A stretch of 64,000 nucleotides of DNA, taken from contig NZ_CP117439.1 in the NCBI RefSeq assembly GCF_030687575.1, positions 1,612,001 to 1,676,000 on the forward strand. Direction: 5' to 3'. The translations under genes and the position numbers were made by a program. This document shows, one piece after another, positions 9,000 through 17,622 of this stretch. How positions within the stretch are numbered: the stretch's first letter is position 1; the number at the start of each line of letters is the position of its first letter. The notes beneath the pieces were generated by a model, which did no database searches, had not been told where the DNA came from, and worked only from the letters and a program-made list of their open reading frames with translations. Source of the stretch: Pseudomonas sp. FP2309 (GTDB lineage: Bacteria; Pseudomonadota; Gammaproteobacteria; Pseudomonadales; Pseudomonadaceae).

Positions 9000-11594
9000 A
9001 TGGCTGATGGTGTTTTCAAACGGCTTACCAATACATTTAGCCCAAGTGACTCGCAAACGAGGAGCTCGCAGAAGCCTTTCTATCCGACGCCTGATGGAAA
9101 ACCTATCCTGTTGTCTCCGGTCACTGCCGCGTTGCGACCTGAGGCAATCAAAAATTGGAGTCACCCGCTCAAGGATAAAAGCAATCCGCTACAACAACTC
9201 ACGCAGTTGGCGAATGCGGTGGCGGGTTCATATCCACTGGGAGTGGGCGGGCTGTGGCATGGTGGTGTGCATTTTGACAGCGGTACTTCGGAGAATTTAG
9301 ATAAGACTGGCGTGCACTGTATCGCTGATGGTGAGGTAGTGGCCTACCATATTGATAAGAATTCAGCAAAAACAGCTTATGTTGTCAATAAACTGCATGT
9401 GATGAAGCCTTACTCCCGCAACTTTGTGTTAGTTCGTCACCGTTTGGAGCCGCCGAAGATTGAGGGGGAAACGGAGTCTCCTCCCAGTCTATTTTTCTAC
9501 AGTTTGTACATGCACCTGCAAGACGGGGCAACCTACGAAGGTGATTTAACCATTGCTCGGCCCGCTTTTTGGCCGGAGAGTAAAGTTTGTTTCGTTCCGG
9601 AGACCGCAAAAGATGTAAGTGCCGGGACTCCCAAACAGTACGGACTGAATGTTCGTCATCGGGCGCACCAAGGTAAAGTACTCGATCTTCTGCCGAGAGG
9701 GGCACAGGTAACGGTCAGCGGCGAAGGTGATTTCCGCAAACTGGAAAACTCCACGGGGCCAAGTTACCTGCAGAACAAGGATGGCTCGTTGCTTGGGTAC
9801 GTTGATTTCGACCGTCTGGAGCCGGTCGAAGGGGGAGAGTATCGCCTCAAAAATGATTTGAACGTTCATGTCGACCCGACGGTTCAAAGTAAAACCATTG
9901 GCCAAAAGCTGCCGACCGGAACCCAAGTCAAGGTCAGTGGTGAGGGCAAATTTCGAAAGTTGGAGCACATCACTCAATACGTCTATATCAAGTCGCTACA
10001 AAGTCTGCGTGTCCCCCAGTATGACGGCTTACATGTGCTAAGTGAGCCGCTGCCCATCAAGGCTGGAGAGATGATCGGCCACATCGGGTGGTACCAGGAC
10101 TATGCCGCCGACAGGCCGGAACAGAAGCTGCACCTTGAGGTGTTCAGTGAAGATGATGTGGAAAAATTCATCGAAGGCTGCCGCAACTGGGCGTTGAATT
10201 TGCCCACCACGGGTAGGACTTGGCTGAAGCTTGCCAAGGGTACTGCCGTTGTGGCCCATCAAGACCATTTCAATGCCAAACAACTACCTACCTTCAGTAC
10301 GGCTGATACGGTAAGCGGTACCGATTTGTTGGTTCCCAAAAGCTTGCTTGATAGTTTGCCTGCCGCAGAGAAAATCACGGTGCCTGCAATGGAGGGGCAC
10401 AAGGCTTACAACTGGTATCGCCTTAATCAGCTTCTCAACGATGCTGACAACAAGCTATTGAACGGCTGGGTGCGCGAGGAAGTCGGCATTACTCCATGGG
10501 TCAGTCCCTGGGAGTGGCAAGGCTATGCTGTCATCACGGACTATACCTCTGCTCCTGCATTTATGGCGGCGTTCCTTCGATCGCTTAAGCGCTTTACTGA
10601 TGAGCAACTCCAGCGCTACGGCCCGTTAGCCGATGCCGGGGACGCGGGGCCGATGAAGGAGCGGCTGTACGACATTATTGATCGTGATAGCAATAAGAAA
10701 ATGACCGCCGAGGAAATACAAACGGCAATTCGAATACCTGCACATGCTCAGTCGATCTCGCAGTTAATCATTTGTTGCGAAAGCGAGTGGTATTACAAAC
10801 CACAGAAGTGGGATGGGTTGGATGAGATGCTTGGTCATGGTGGTTCGACTCCTCATATTAATTGGTTGGCGGAGAAGGAACGGATTAAACAGCTAAGTTG
10901 GTGGGGGGAAGTGGCGGATAAGGTTGGTTTGCCAGCAGATGGGAAGGTGTATCACTTACATGCTATCGGCTTGGTGGGGAATTTTTATGCAGCAGTAAAA
11001 CGGGGGCGGCTGACCGTGCGACGTGGGCAAGTTACATTTGATGCTGAAGGTAATGATTTGGTTGATAGTTTATATTTTAGTCGGAAGTTGCATTGGCCTG
11101 CCGGTAAGTCAGGGGTTACACTCGGACGTGGTTATGATATGCGGCATCGAACTAGGTCTCAAGTTTATGCACAGCTAATTGAGGCTGGTTTTGATAGTGC
11201 GGCTGCGGAAAACTTTTCTTCAGGCGCGACACTTTCTGGGCCAAGTGCTCAAGCTTTTGTAAAGCAGAATCGTGATGTTTTTGGGGCGATTTCTCACCAG
11301 GAACAAATAGTTTTGTTTGAGGAGGTTTTGTACCCTGCATACGAGGCTGCGGCCGTACGCAGATACGAATCAGTGGCAGGCCAAAATTCGCCGAAATGGA
11401 ATGAATTGAATGAAAGGATTAGAGACGTTGCAGTGGATTTTACATATCATCAAGGAAGTATATGGTCTAGGCAGTTGCCTTATATTTCAGGAAATGATCC
11501 GGAGTCGCTGGCACGTTATATTGAGGAGACTCCAGAGTTGGTGCAGTACGAAAAGGGGCGACAAAGAGCTCGTTATCTAAGGGGAGGTAAATAG
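9000..11594 (+). CDS. Probable T6SS cell-wall effector: M23-like, SH3b, EF-hand and pesticin-type muramidase domains
   Basis: An 864-residue protein right after vgrG. By eye, domains in order are: an M23/LytM-like beta fold (WHGGVHF at 86-92, YMHLQ, later KLHLEV) split by two SH3b-like repeats (each with a VSGEG..RKLE core); a canonical EF-hand calcium loop (561-572, DRDSNKKMTAEE); and a C-terminal T4-lysozyme/pesticin-like muramidase domain with AEG (catalytic-type Glu 683) and GVTLGRGYD (705-713). Lytic activity would come from the C terminus; the M23-like part lacks the usual metal ligands (His 91 where Asp is expected, Lys-Leu-His for His-x-His). AGGAGG at 8986-8991 supports ATG 9000 over ATG 8967. 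The last third is AT-rich. Effector role is inferred from position and domains; target peptidoglycan is likely. Confidence 0.78.
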   Translation: MADGVFKRLTNTFSPSDSQTRSSQKPFYPTPDGKPILLSPVTAALRPEAIKNWSHPLKDKSNPLQQLTQLANAVAGSYPLGVGGLWHGGVHFDSGTSENLDKTGVHCIADGEVVAYHIDKNSAKTAYVVNKLHVMKPYSRNFVLVRHRLEPPKIEGETESPPSLFFYSLYMHLQDGATYEGDLTIARPAFWPESKVCFVPETAKDVSAGTPKQYGLNVRHRAHQGKVLDLLPRGAQVTVSGEGDFRKLENSTGPSYLQNKDGSLLGYVDFDRLEPVEGGEYRLKNDLNVHVDPTVQSKTIGQKLPTGTQVKVSGEGKFRKLEHITQYVYIKSLQSLRVPQYDGLHVLSEPLPIKAGEMIGHIGWYQDYAADRPEQKLHLEVFSEDDVEKFIEGCRNWALNLPTTGRTWLKLAKGTAVVAHQDHFNAKQLPTFSTADTVSGTDLLVPKSLLDSLPAAEKITVPAMEGHKAYNWYRLNQLLNDADNKLLNGWVREEVGITPWVSPWEWQGYAVITDYTSAPAFMAAFLRSLKRFTDEQLQRYGPLADAGDAGPMKERLYDIIDRDSNKKMTAEEIQTAIRIPAHAQSISQLIICCESEWYYKPQKWDGLDEMLGHGGSTPHINWLAEKERIKQLSWWGEVADKVGLPADGKVYHLHAIGLVGNFYAAVKRGRLTVRRGQVTFDAEGNDLVDSLYFSRKLHWPAGKSGVTLGRGYDMRHRTRSQVYAQLIEAGFDSAAAENFSSGATLSGPSAQAFVKQNRDVFGAISHQEQIVLFEEVLYPAYEAAAVRRYESVAGQNSPKWNELNERIRDVAVDFTYHQGSIWSRQLPYISGNDPESLARYIEETPELVQYEKGRQRARYLRGGK

Positions 11595-11596
11595 AA

Positions 11597-12064
11597 GTGA
11601 AAAATGGATGGTCTTTTTTGTTTACCTGCGCTCTCGTTGTCTTCTTTACTTCGGCCAAAGCGTTGGGCGGGGGTGGTCCAAAAGCTGATCTCGACATTAC
11701 TTGGACTGGGAATTATTCTAAAGATAGCAGTTTTTGCACTTATGTTGGGTCGGAAGAAAGTTGCTCGAGTAGCTTTCGAGATACCTTAAAGGTCAGGAAA
11801 AATTCGTCTGGTTATTTTGTTGAGCTTTATAGTATTCAAGCGGGTCAGCATGTTTGTTCTTTTGCTTTTCAGATGGCTGTTAAAGGTGGTGCGTTAGAGT
11901 ATGATTCGAAGCTTGGTGTGGTGTTTATAGAAAAAAAATACAACCTATTGAAAGTGTCTTCGGGTGGCGTTGATCCGACCGCTCTTGGGTTGGGAGTATG
12001 TGGGGCCCATGCGGATATTGATGGTTTGGAATTTCCAATTTCCAGCCGGGTTACGGGCCATTGA
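11597..12064 (+). CDS. Probable periplasmic immunity protein for the upstream muramidase effector
   Basis: A 155-residue protein with an N-terminal signal peptide (about 1-22, cleaved after AKA) and four further cysteines spread over the mature part (SFC, SCSSSF, HVC, GVC), suited to disulphides in the periplasm. I recognise no family. It starts with GTG two bases after the effector stop, with GGGGAGG inside the effector's last codons, so the pair is translated together. A muramidase delivered to the periplasm needs a periplasmic antidote, which is the reason for the call. Base composition is AT-rich like the effector's end. Alternative: an unrelated secreted protein. Confidence 0.6.
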   Translation: MKNGWSFLFTCALVVFFTSAKALGGGGPKADLDITWTGNYSKDSSFCTYVGSEESCSSSFRDTLKVRKNSSGYFVELYSIQAGQHVCSFAFQMAVKGGALEYDSKLGVVFIEKKYNLLKVSSGGVDPTALGLGVCGAHADIDGLEFPISSRVTGH

Positions 12065-12089
12065 ATTAGTGCAAATAAATGGTTCTATT

Positions 12090-12552
12090 GATTTGGTTAA
12101 TGCGCTTAAGTGTGTCTGGCTTTCTCATTAATAACGTATTTTTTTTACAATGTTCTGGTCTGGCCCAATATGGGCAATGCCGGGAGATATTTGTGATGGC
12201 TGGCTCGCATTGTTTCAGGGTCAGGTAGGCGGAGAAGGTAGTTTTGCGCTATGTCCAAGTTATGTTGATGGGGTGTTGGCTGGAGTTCAATACTGCTTTG
12301 GTCGAGAGAGAAAATATAGAGATTGTCTTTCCTGAGGCGGATTTTGCTTTTGATGCTTTCAAGTCGAACCACTTTGTTCGCTATCAAATTGACTACAAGG
12401 TAGTTAAGTTTTGCATCGACTATTATATGTATGGTCTTTATAGAAAATACGATGGTGAAGGTGTTGGGAGGGGGCGAAAAGTTCAGAGGTATTGGTTTTT
12501 AATATATCTAAAAATTCGGCTGTTCAAGTATCGTGTGGAGAAGTATAAGTAG
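12090..12552 (+). pseudogene. Degenerate coding remnant, possibly a second small exported immunity-like protein
   Basis: AT-rich stretch in which plausible protein segments occur in different frames: a hydrophobic leader-like piece read from ATG 12,096 or thereabouts, a piece in the frame of 12,150 ending in SYVDGVLAGVQYCFG and a stop near 12,335, and a continuation in the frame of 12,244 (FPEADFAFDAFKSN, then FCIDYYMYGLYRKYDG) ending at 12,552. A run of eight T near 12,140 lies between pieces. The Cys-x2-Tyr-Val-Asp-Gly pattern faintly recalls Rap1a/Tai-type immunity proteins, but I would not assign a family. No intact gene is apparent. Confidence 0.3.
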
Positions 12553-12745
12553 ACGACCTTGAGGGGATGGTTGCTTACTTGGAGTGGGGTGTTGACGGTG
12601 CTTCGGGATGTATGTAGGCAAGTAGTTCAGTATTTAAATGTGAAGTGTATAAATTTTTGGGATAGGTGTTGGTCGGGGGTTTATTGAGTCTAAAATTTGC
12701 GTGCTAAGTTGCTCGTTTATTGGTTCTTTTAAGAAGGTGTATTGC
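12553..12745. other. AT-rich gap before PAAR gene
   Basis: With the remnant above, this completes about 680 bases (12,065-12,745) without an intact gene between the immunity gene and PAAR. Nothing recognisable is seen except the PAAR gene's RBS (AAGAAGG, 12,731-12,737). Confidence 0.5.
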
Positions 12746-13009
12746 ATGAAAGGCATCATCCGCGTAGGTGACAAAACAACCGGCGAAGGCGAAGTCCTCT
12801 CCGGTTCCACCACCATGAAGTTCGGCGGTATCGGCGTCGCCCGCGAAGGCGACCCGGTGGACTGCCCAATCCCAGGCCATGGCCGCACCGAAATCTCCGA
12901 GGGCCACCCGGTCTTCCGTGACAACGGTATCCCGATTGCCTTTGAAGGGCACGCCTGTGCGTGTGGTTGTACGTTGATTTCATCGCTGTCTGTTGCAGGT
13001 GCCAGCTAG
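12746..13009 (+). CDS. PAAR-domain spike-tip protein
   Basis: An 87-residue single-domain PAAR protein, the cone that sharpens the VgrG trimer and can carry effectors. It has the typical pattern of short beta repeats with conserved Gly, Pro and Cys, starting MKGIIRVGDKTTGEGEVLSG and ending with the CACGC motif. No N- or C-terminal extension is fused, so it is a plain tip protein. AAGAAGG at 12,731-12,737 fits ATG 12,746. Composition returns to high GC from this gene on, marking the right edge of the AT-rich cargo island. Two bases separate it from the next start. Confidence 0.93.
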   Translation: MKGIIRVGDKTTGEGEVLSGSTTMKFGGIGVAREGDPVDCPIPGHGRTEISEGHPVFRDNGIPIAFEGHACACGCTLISSLSVAGAS

Positions 13010-13011
13010 CC

Positions 13012-14244
13012 ATGCCGGTCAGGATGGGCCAGGTGCCCGCCGTGGCGATTCGGCCGGCCCGTCCTCGCGTGTGGCGGTGGCTGGGTCTGCTGGTGCTCTT
13101 CCTGTTGTTGGGGGCAGGGGGGGCGATGCTGTTCAGTACGGCGCCGGTGAGCCAGCAGCCGCTTATGTTCTGGGGATGGGCCTTGGGCGTCCCGTTTCTG
13201 GGCTGGTGTGTGCTGAGCTTTGCGAGGGTGCTGCTGTATCTCGGAAAGCAACATGCGGCGGATGGCTGGGATGAGGCCCGTGAGTACGATTTGCTGCAGA
13301 GAGTCCGTCAAGGGCGACGTGCTCTGGATGTGTTGAGCGTAAGTCTGCGTACCGCCTTGCGCAAACCGGACGAAAGCCCCGCAGCACAGCTGGATGCGCT
13401 GCTCGGGGGTGTCAAAGCCCTAAAGGCGCAACCCGCTCGGCGGGACAGCGTAACGCTACGTCATAGTCGTTTGGCTGGTGATGTAAATGAAGATCCTGAG
13501 CCGGCGTTGCTGCGCACGCTGGGGCAGTTGTTTACCGAACTGGTTCCATCATTGAAGCAGTTACCTGATGAAACGCCGTTGGCGGTGTTGCTGGAGGTCG
13601 AGAGCGGCTTGCTGGATCGTGCATGGGGCCGTGTGTGGCAACGAGCATGGCGTGATTCGGGTATCCGCCAGAAGTTCGTCGTCTTGGAGGGGTCTGGTTT
13701 ACACGCTGTGGACCAGTGGCTCGATGAGCGTAGCGACGATCAGGCGCTGCTGCTGGTGATTGCAGTGCACTTCGCACCGAAGCAGCCCGAGGCAACAGGG
13801 GAGGTGGTTGTGGGGTTGCTGCTTGGCAATCGTTTGATGCAAACGACTTTGCCTCCCGTGGCTGTTCTGCATCGCCCGGAACTTGAACAGCAACCATCGA
13901 CTGAAGCGTTGCACTACGCCGTGACGCAAGCCTTGAACTGGGGGCCGGTGGATGCGACGTCGGTGCGGCATGTCTGGCGGGCAGGAATAGAGGCTCAACG
14001 TCACGCGGCGATCAACACGGTGCTGGGTGCGGTGCCCATGTCGGTGACGCGTGACCAAGGAATTCAGGATTTGGACACATGGCTGGGCTACTCAGGCAAA
14101 GCCGCACCGTGGCTGGCCATCGCCGCTGCAACACACACCATGCAAGGCGGCGCTGGGCCGCAGTTTATTTTCAGCGGGGGCGGCTGCGCGGATGCAGGGC
14201 TCTGGAGCACAGCGATGACGCCTGTGCTGTCGCTTTCGAAATAG
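13012..14244 (+). CDS. T6SS-linked membrane protein of unknown function
   Basis: A 410-residue protein lying inside the operon between PAAR and tssM. Two membrane helices sit near the N terminus (about residues 27-46 and 52-73); the remainder (about 90-410) is predicted soluble, with no enzymatic motif I recognise. The C-terminal part contains an aliphatic beta-rich stretch and a Gly-rich FIFSGGGC segment. ATG 13,012 is two bases after the PAAR stop; an upstream open extension overlaps PAAR and is unlikely. Tight packing with tssM (9-nt gap) argues for a role in the machine or in loading its spike, but I cannot name it. Confidence 0.7.
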   Translation: MPVRMGQVPAVAIRPARPRVWRWLGLLVLFLLLGAGGAMLFSTAPVSQQPLMFWGWALGVPFLGWCVLSFARVLLYLGKQHAADGWDEAREYDLLQRVRQGRRALDVLSVSLRTALRKPDESPAAQLDALLGGVKALKAQPARRDSVTLRHSRLAGDVNEDPEPALLRTLGQLFTELVPSLKQLPDETPLAVLLEVESGLLDRAWGRVWQRAWRDSGIRQKFVVLEGSGLHAVDQWLDERSDDQALLLVIAVHFAPKQPEATGEVVVGLLLGNRLMQTTLPPVAVLHRPELEQQPSTEALHYAVTQALNWGPVDATSVRHVWRAGIEAQRHAAINTVLGAVPMSVTRDQGIQDLDTWLGYSGKAAPWLAIAAATHTMQGGAGPQFIFSGGGCADAGLWSTAMTPVLSLSK

Positions 14245-14253
14245 GGATCTCGA

Positions 14254-17200
14254 ATGCAGTTTCGACGCTTTGTAGGCTTCTGGGTTCTGGCTGGCATGCT
14301 GTTGTTGGCCGGCATGTCGCTGGGGGTGATGGTATGGCGCTACCCGGACTGGTTGGGTATCCAGCCAAGCAGCGAACGCCAGATCTTTTGGCTGCTGGCG
14401 ATCGCTGCGACCACGGCGATCGTGGTGCTGTTTCTGCTGGGTTACCATTTGCTGGGCCGCGAACTGGGGCGTTCGGCCTATCGTAAGGAAGAAGCAAAGG
14501 ATTTCCCCCAAGTGGCCCGTCCTAAACCTCACGTTGCTCAGGCTGCGCAAAGTGCCGTTCCCAATGGTGCTTATCTTCGAGAACGCTATGGTGTCTTCTG
14601 GCGGCGCAAAGTCCGACTCTTGTTGGTGGTCGGTGAACCGTCCCAAATTGAAGCCATCGCTCCGAACCTGACCAAGAAATGTTGGCTGGAAGGCCAAAAC
14701 ACCGTGCTGCTGTGGGCCGGCAGCGTTCAGGGGGATCCCCAAGACGCGTCGCTTTTACAGTGGCGTGGCCTGTGTCGCAGGCGTGCGCTCGATGGGGTGG
14801 TCTGGGCAGTGAGCAAAGACCAATGCACCGATGCTGCCGCCATGAGCACCGGTGTTCGTCGCCTGCAAAACCTGGCCAGTGCTTTACGTTGGCAACTGCC
14901 GTTGCACCTATGGCAGGTCGGCGACAGTGCATGGTCTCAGGACGGTCGCGATAGCCAACCCGTGGGTTGTCTGCTGCCATCACGACTCACTTCCCCGGGT
15001 TTGGAAAACAGCCTGGATAGTTTGCTCGACCCTTTGCGCCGCGCGGGCCTGGCGCAAATGCACGATGCCATGACTCATGACTTCCTCCTGCGGCTGTCCC
15101 GCGATTTACAGGCCGAGGGCATTGCCCGTTGGCGCCAGATACTGACGCCGCTATTGGGCGAGTTTTCCCGCGGTGTACCGTTACGCGGCCTGTGGTTCAG
15201 TCTGCCGCTGCCGCCTGTTGAGAGCACGCTTGAACACTTCTGGCCGGTGAATACGGCCTGGCAAGGCGTTCTCAACGATAAAGCTGCCAGTGGCCGCCGA
15301 CTGGGCTGGGGCGCACACCGAACCGCCTATGCGCTGGCCTTGGGATTGGCCGTGCTGTGGGGGGCTGGACTGCTGCTGTCTTTCGTCAGCAACCGCGCGC
15401 AAATCGCCCAGATACACACCTCGCTTGCTGCCCTGCAATACGCCTTGCACGGTGACGAGCAACTCCAGGCCCTCAACGAACTGGTCCGCGAACTGGCACG
15501 CCTGGACGATCGCGTCCAGGGCGGCGCTCCGTGGTATCAACGCTTCGGCTTGAGCCAAAATCAGGCACTGCTCGAAACGTTGTGGCCACGTTATGTCGAG
15601 GCCAACAACCGCTTGATCCGCGACCCGGCCGCCGCCACGCTGCGCCAGCAGCTCAACGCGCTGGTCAAGCTGGCGCCGGACAGCCCCGAGCGTGCCGAAC
15701 GTGCCCAAGAGGCCTACGCCCAGCTCAAGGCTTACCTGATGATGGCGCGTCCGGAAAAAGCCGATGCCGGTCTCCTGGTCAAGACCCTGAGTGACGTTGA
15801 GCCGTCGCGCGCAGGTATATCTCCCGGGCTTTGGCAAATCCTGGCGCCCAACCTGTGGCAGTTCTACGGCGAACACCTGAGCGCAAACCCCGCCTGGCGC
15901 ATCGAGACCGATCCCAGGCTGGTGGCACAGGTCCGCCAGGTGCTGCTCGGCCAGTTGGGCCGACGCAATGCCGAGGCCAGCCTGTACCAACAACTGCTCG
16001 ACGACGCCGCCAATCACTACGCCGATCTGGGCCTCCACCAATTGGTGGGCGACACCGATGCCCTGGCCCTGTTCTCCACCGATGCCAGCGTGCCGGGCGT
16101 CTTCACCCGCCAGGCCTGGGAGGGTCAGGTGCGTCAGGCCATCGACGCGATCGCCGCGGCCCGCCGCGAGGAAATCGACTGGGTGCTCAGCGACAAGCCC
16201 AGCGACATCGACACCCGCTTGAGCCCGGACCAGCTCCGCGAGCGGCTCACCGAACGCTATTTCCAGGACTACGCCAGTGCCTGGCTGGAACTGCTCAACA
16301 GCCTGCGCTGGCAGCAGGCCGGCAGCCTCGCCGACGTGATTGACCAACTGACGCTGATGAGTGATGTGCGCCAATCCCCACTGATTGCGTTGATGAACAC
16401 GGTGGCCTATCACGCTCAGGCGGGCACCCGCACCGAAGCGTTGGCCGACTCGCTTGTGAAGTCCGCGCAACAGCTGATCGGGCAGGACAACGCGCCATTG
16501 ATCGACCAACTGGCCCACCTGCCCGGCAGCCCCTTGGACGCCACTTTTGGTCCCTTGCTGGCGCTGCTGGGCAAAGGCCCGGAGGGCAAGAGCGGCGCCG
16601 ATGGCCTCAGTCTCCAATCTTTCCTCACCCGCGTGACGCGGGTGCGCTTGAAGTTGCAGCAAATCAGCACGGCGCCCGATCCGCTGGAGATGACCCAGGC
16701 ACTGGCGCAAACCGTGTTTCAAGGCCGCAGCATCGACCTGACCGACACTCAGGCTTACGGCAGCCTGATGGCCGCCAGCCTGGGGGCAGAGTGGGGCGGG
16801 GCGGCGCAAACGTTGTTCGTGCAACCCCTGGAACACGCGTGGCAACGCGTTTTGCAACCGTCGGCGGCGGGCATCAACAGCCAGTGGCAACGCTCGATCG
16901 TCAGCCATTGGGATGATGCTTTCGCCAGCCGCTACCCGTTCACCGCCACTGCCAGCGATGCGTCCTTGCCGATGCTGGGCCAGATGATCCGCGCAGACTC
17001 CGGCCGCATCGAGCAGTTTTTGCAGCGGCAACTGAGTGGCGTGTTGCGCAAGGAGGGCAGCCGCTGGGTGGCAGACCCGCGCCACAGCCAAGGGCTGCGC
17101 TTCAACCCGCAATTTCTGACTGCCATTAACCAGCTCAGTGATTTGGCCGACGTGCTCTACACCGATGGTGGTATGGGGCTGAGTTTTGAACTGCAGGGCA

Positions 17201-17622
17201 AACCCGTACGCGATGTGGTGCAAACCACCTTCATCCTCAACGGCGACAAGCACCAGTACTTCAATCAGAAGGAGAGCTGGCAGCGCTTCAACTGGCCGGG
17301 GCGTAGTGACTATCCCGGCGTCAGCCTGAGCTGGACCAGCGTGCTGGCCGGCGAACGGTTATTCGGCGATTACCCCGGCACTTGGGGCCTGATTCGCTTG
17401 CTGGAGAAAGCCCGGGTCACGCCGTTGGACGATGCTGACAGTCGCTACCGCATGGTACTCAAGGCGCCCGATGGCCTGAACCTGATCTGGCACCTGCGCA
17501 CTGAGTTGGATGCGGGGCCGCTGGCGCTGCTCAAATTAAGGGGGTTCAAGTTGCCTCAGCAGATATTTCTCAGTGAGAACGCCGCCCAAACGCCTTATGC
17601 GCAGAACGGGAGTTTCCCATGA
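14254..17622 (+). CDS. tssM: T6SS inner-membrane protein TssM (IcmF family), no Walker A motif
   Basis: A 1122-residue IcmF-family protein that spans the inner membrane and reaches TssJ through its large periplasmic part. Membrane helices at about 8-28, 44-64 and 357-378 bracket the cytoplasmic domain; the rest is periplasmic, with the family's C-terminal beta-rich end. Where many TssM proteins carry a GxxGxGKT nucleotide-binding loop, this one reads VVGEPSQIEAI (about residue 126), so no P-loop is present. The stop overlaps the tssA start (ATGA). Length and position otherwise fit the family. Confidence 0.93.
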   Translation: MQFRRFVGFWVLAGMLLLAGMSLGVMVWRYPDWLGIQPSSERQIFWLLAIAATTAIVVLFLLGYHLLGRELGRSAYRKEEAKDFPQVARPKPHVAQAAQSAVPNGAYLRERYGVFWRRKVRLLLVVGEPSQIEAIAPNLTKKCWLEGQNTVLLWAGSVQGDPQDASLLQWRGLCRRRALDGVVWAVSKDQCTDAAAMSTGVRRLQNLASALRWQLPLHLWQVGDSAWSQDGRDSQPVGCLLPSRLTSPGLENSLDSLLDPLRRAGLAQMHDAMTHDFLLRLSRDLQAEGIARWRQILTPLLGEFSRGVPLRGLWFSLPLPPVESTLEHFWPVNTAWQGVLNDKAASGRRLGWGAHRTAYALALGLAVLWGAGLLLSFVSNRAQIAQIHTSLAALQYALHGDEQLQALNELVRELARLDDRVQGGAPWYQRFGLSQNQALLETLWPRYVEANNRLIRDPAAATLRQQLNALVKLAPDSPERAERAQEAYAQLKAYLMMARPEKADAGLLVKTLSDVEPSRAGISPGLWQILAPNLWQFYGEHLSANPAWRIETDPRLVAQVRQVLLGQLGRRNAEASLYQQLLDDAANHYADLGLHQLVGDTDALALFSTDASVPGVFTRQAWEGQVRQAIDAIAAARREEIDWVLSDKPSDIDTRLSPDQLRERLTERYFQDYASAWLELLNSLRWQQAGSLADVIDQLTLMSDVRQSPLIALMNTVAYHAQAGTRTEALADSLVKSAQQLIGQDNAPLIDQLAHLPGSPLDATFGPLLALLGKGPEGKSGADGLSLQSFLTRVTRVRLKLQQISTAPDPLEMTQALAQTVFQGRSIDLTDTQAYGSLMAASLGAEWGGAAQTLFVQPLEHAWQRVLQPSAAGINSQWQRSIVSHWDDAFASRYPFTATASDASLPMLGQMIRADSGRIEQFLQRQLSGVLRKEGSRWVADPRHSQGLRFNPQFLTAINQLSDLADVLYTDGGMGLSFELQGKPVRDVVQTTFILNGDKHQYFNQKESWQRFNWPGRSDYPGVSLSWTSVLAGERLFGDYPGTWGLIRLLEKARVTPLDDADSRYRMVLKAPDGLNLIWHLRTELDAGPLALLKLRGFKLPQQIFLSENAAQTPYAQNGSFP

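Noticed and set aside
9000..9900. Active M23 endopeptidase in the effector
   Set aside because: Fold resemblance is good but the metal-binding Asp and one His are absent, so only a degenerate domain is claimed.
15181..17253. 690-codon open frame on the - strand
   Set aside because: Antisense shadow of tssM with biased composition and no recognisable motif.
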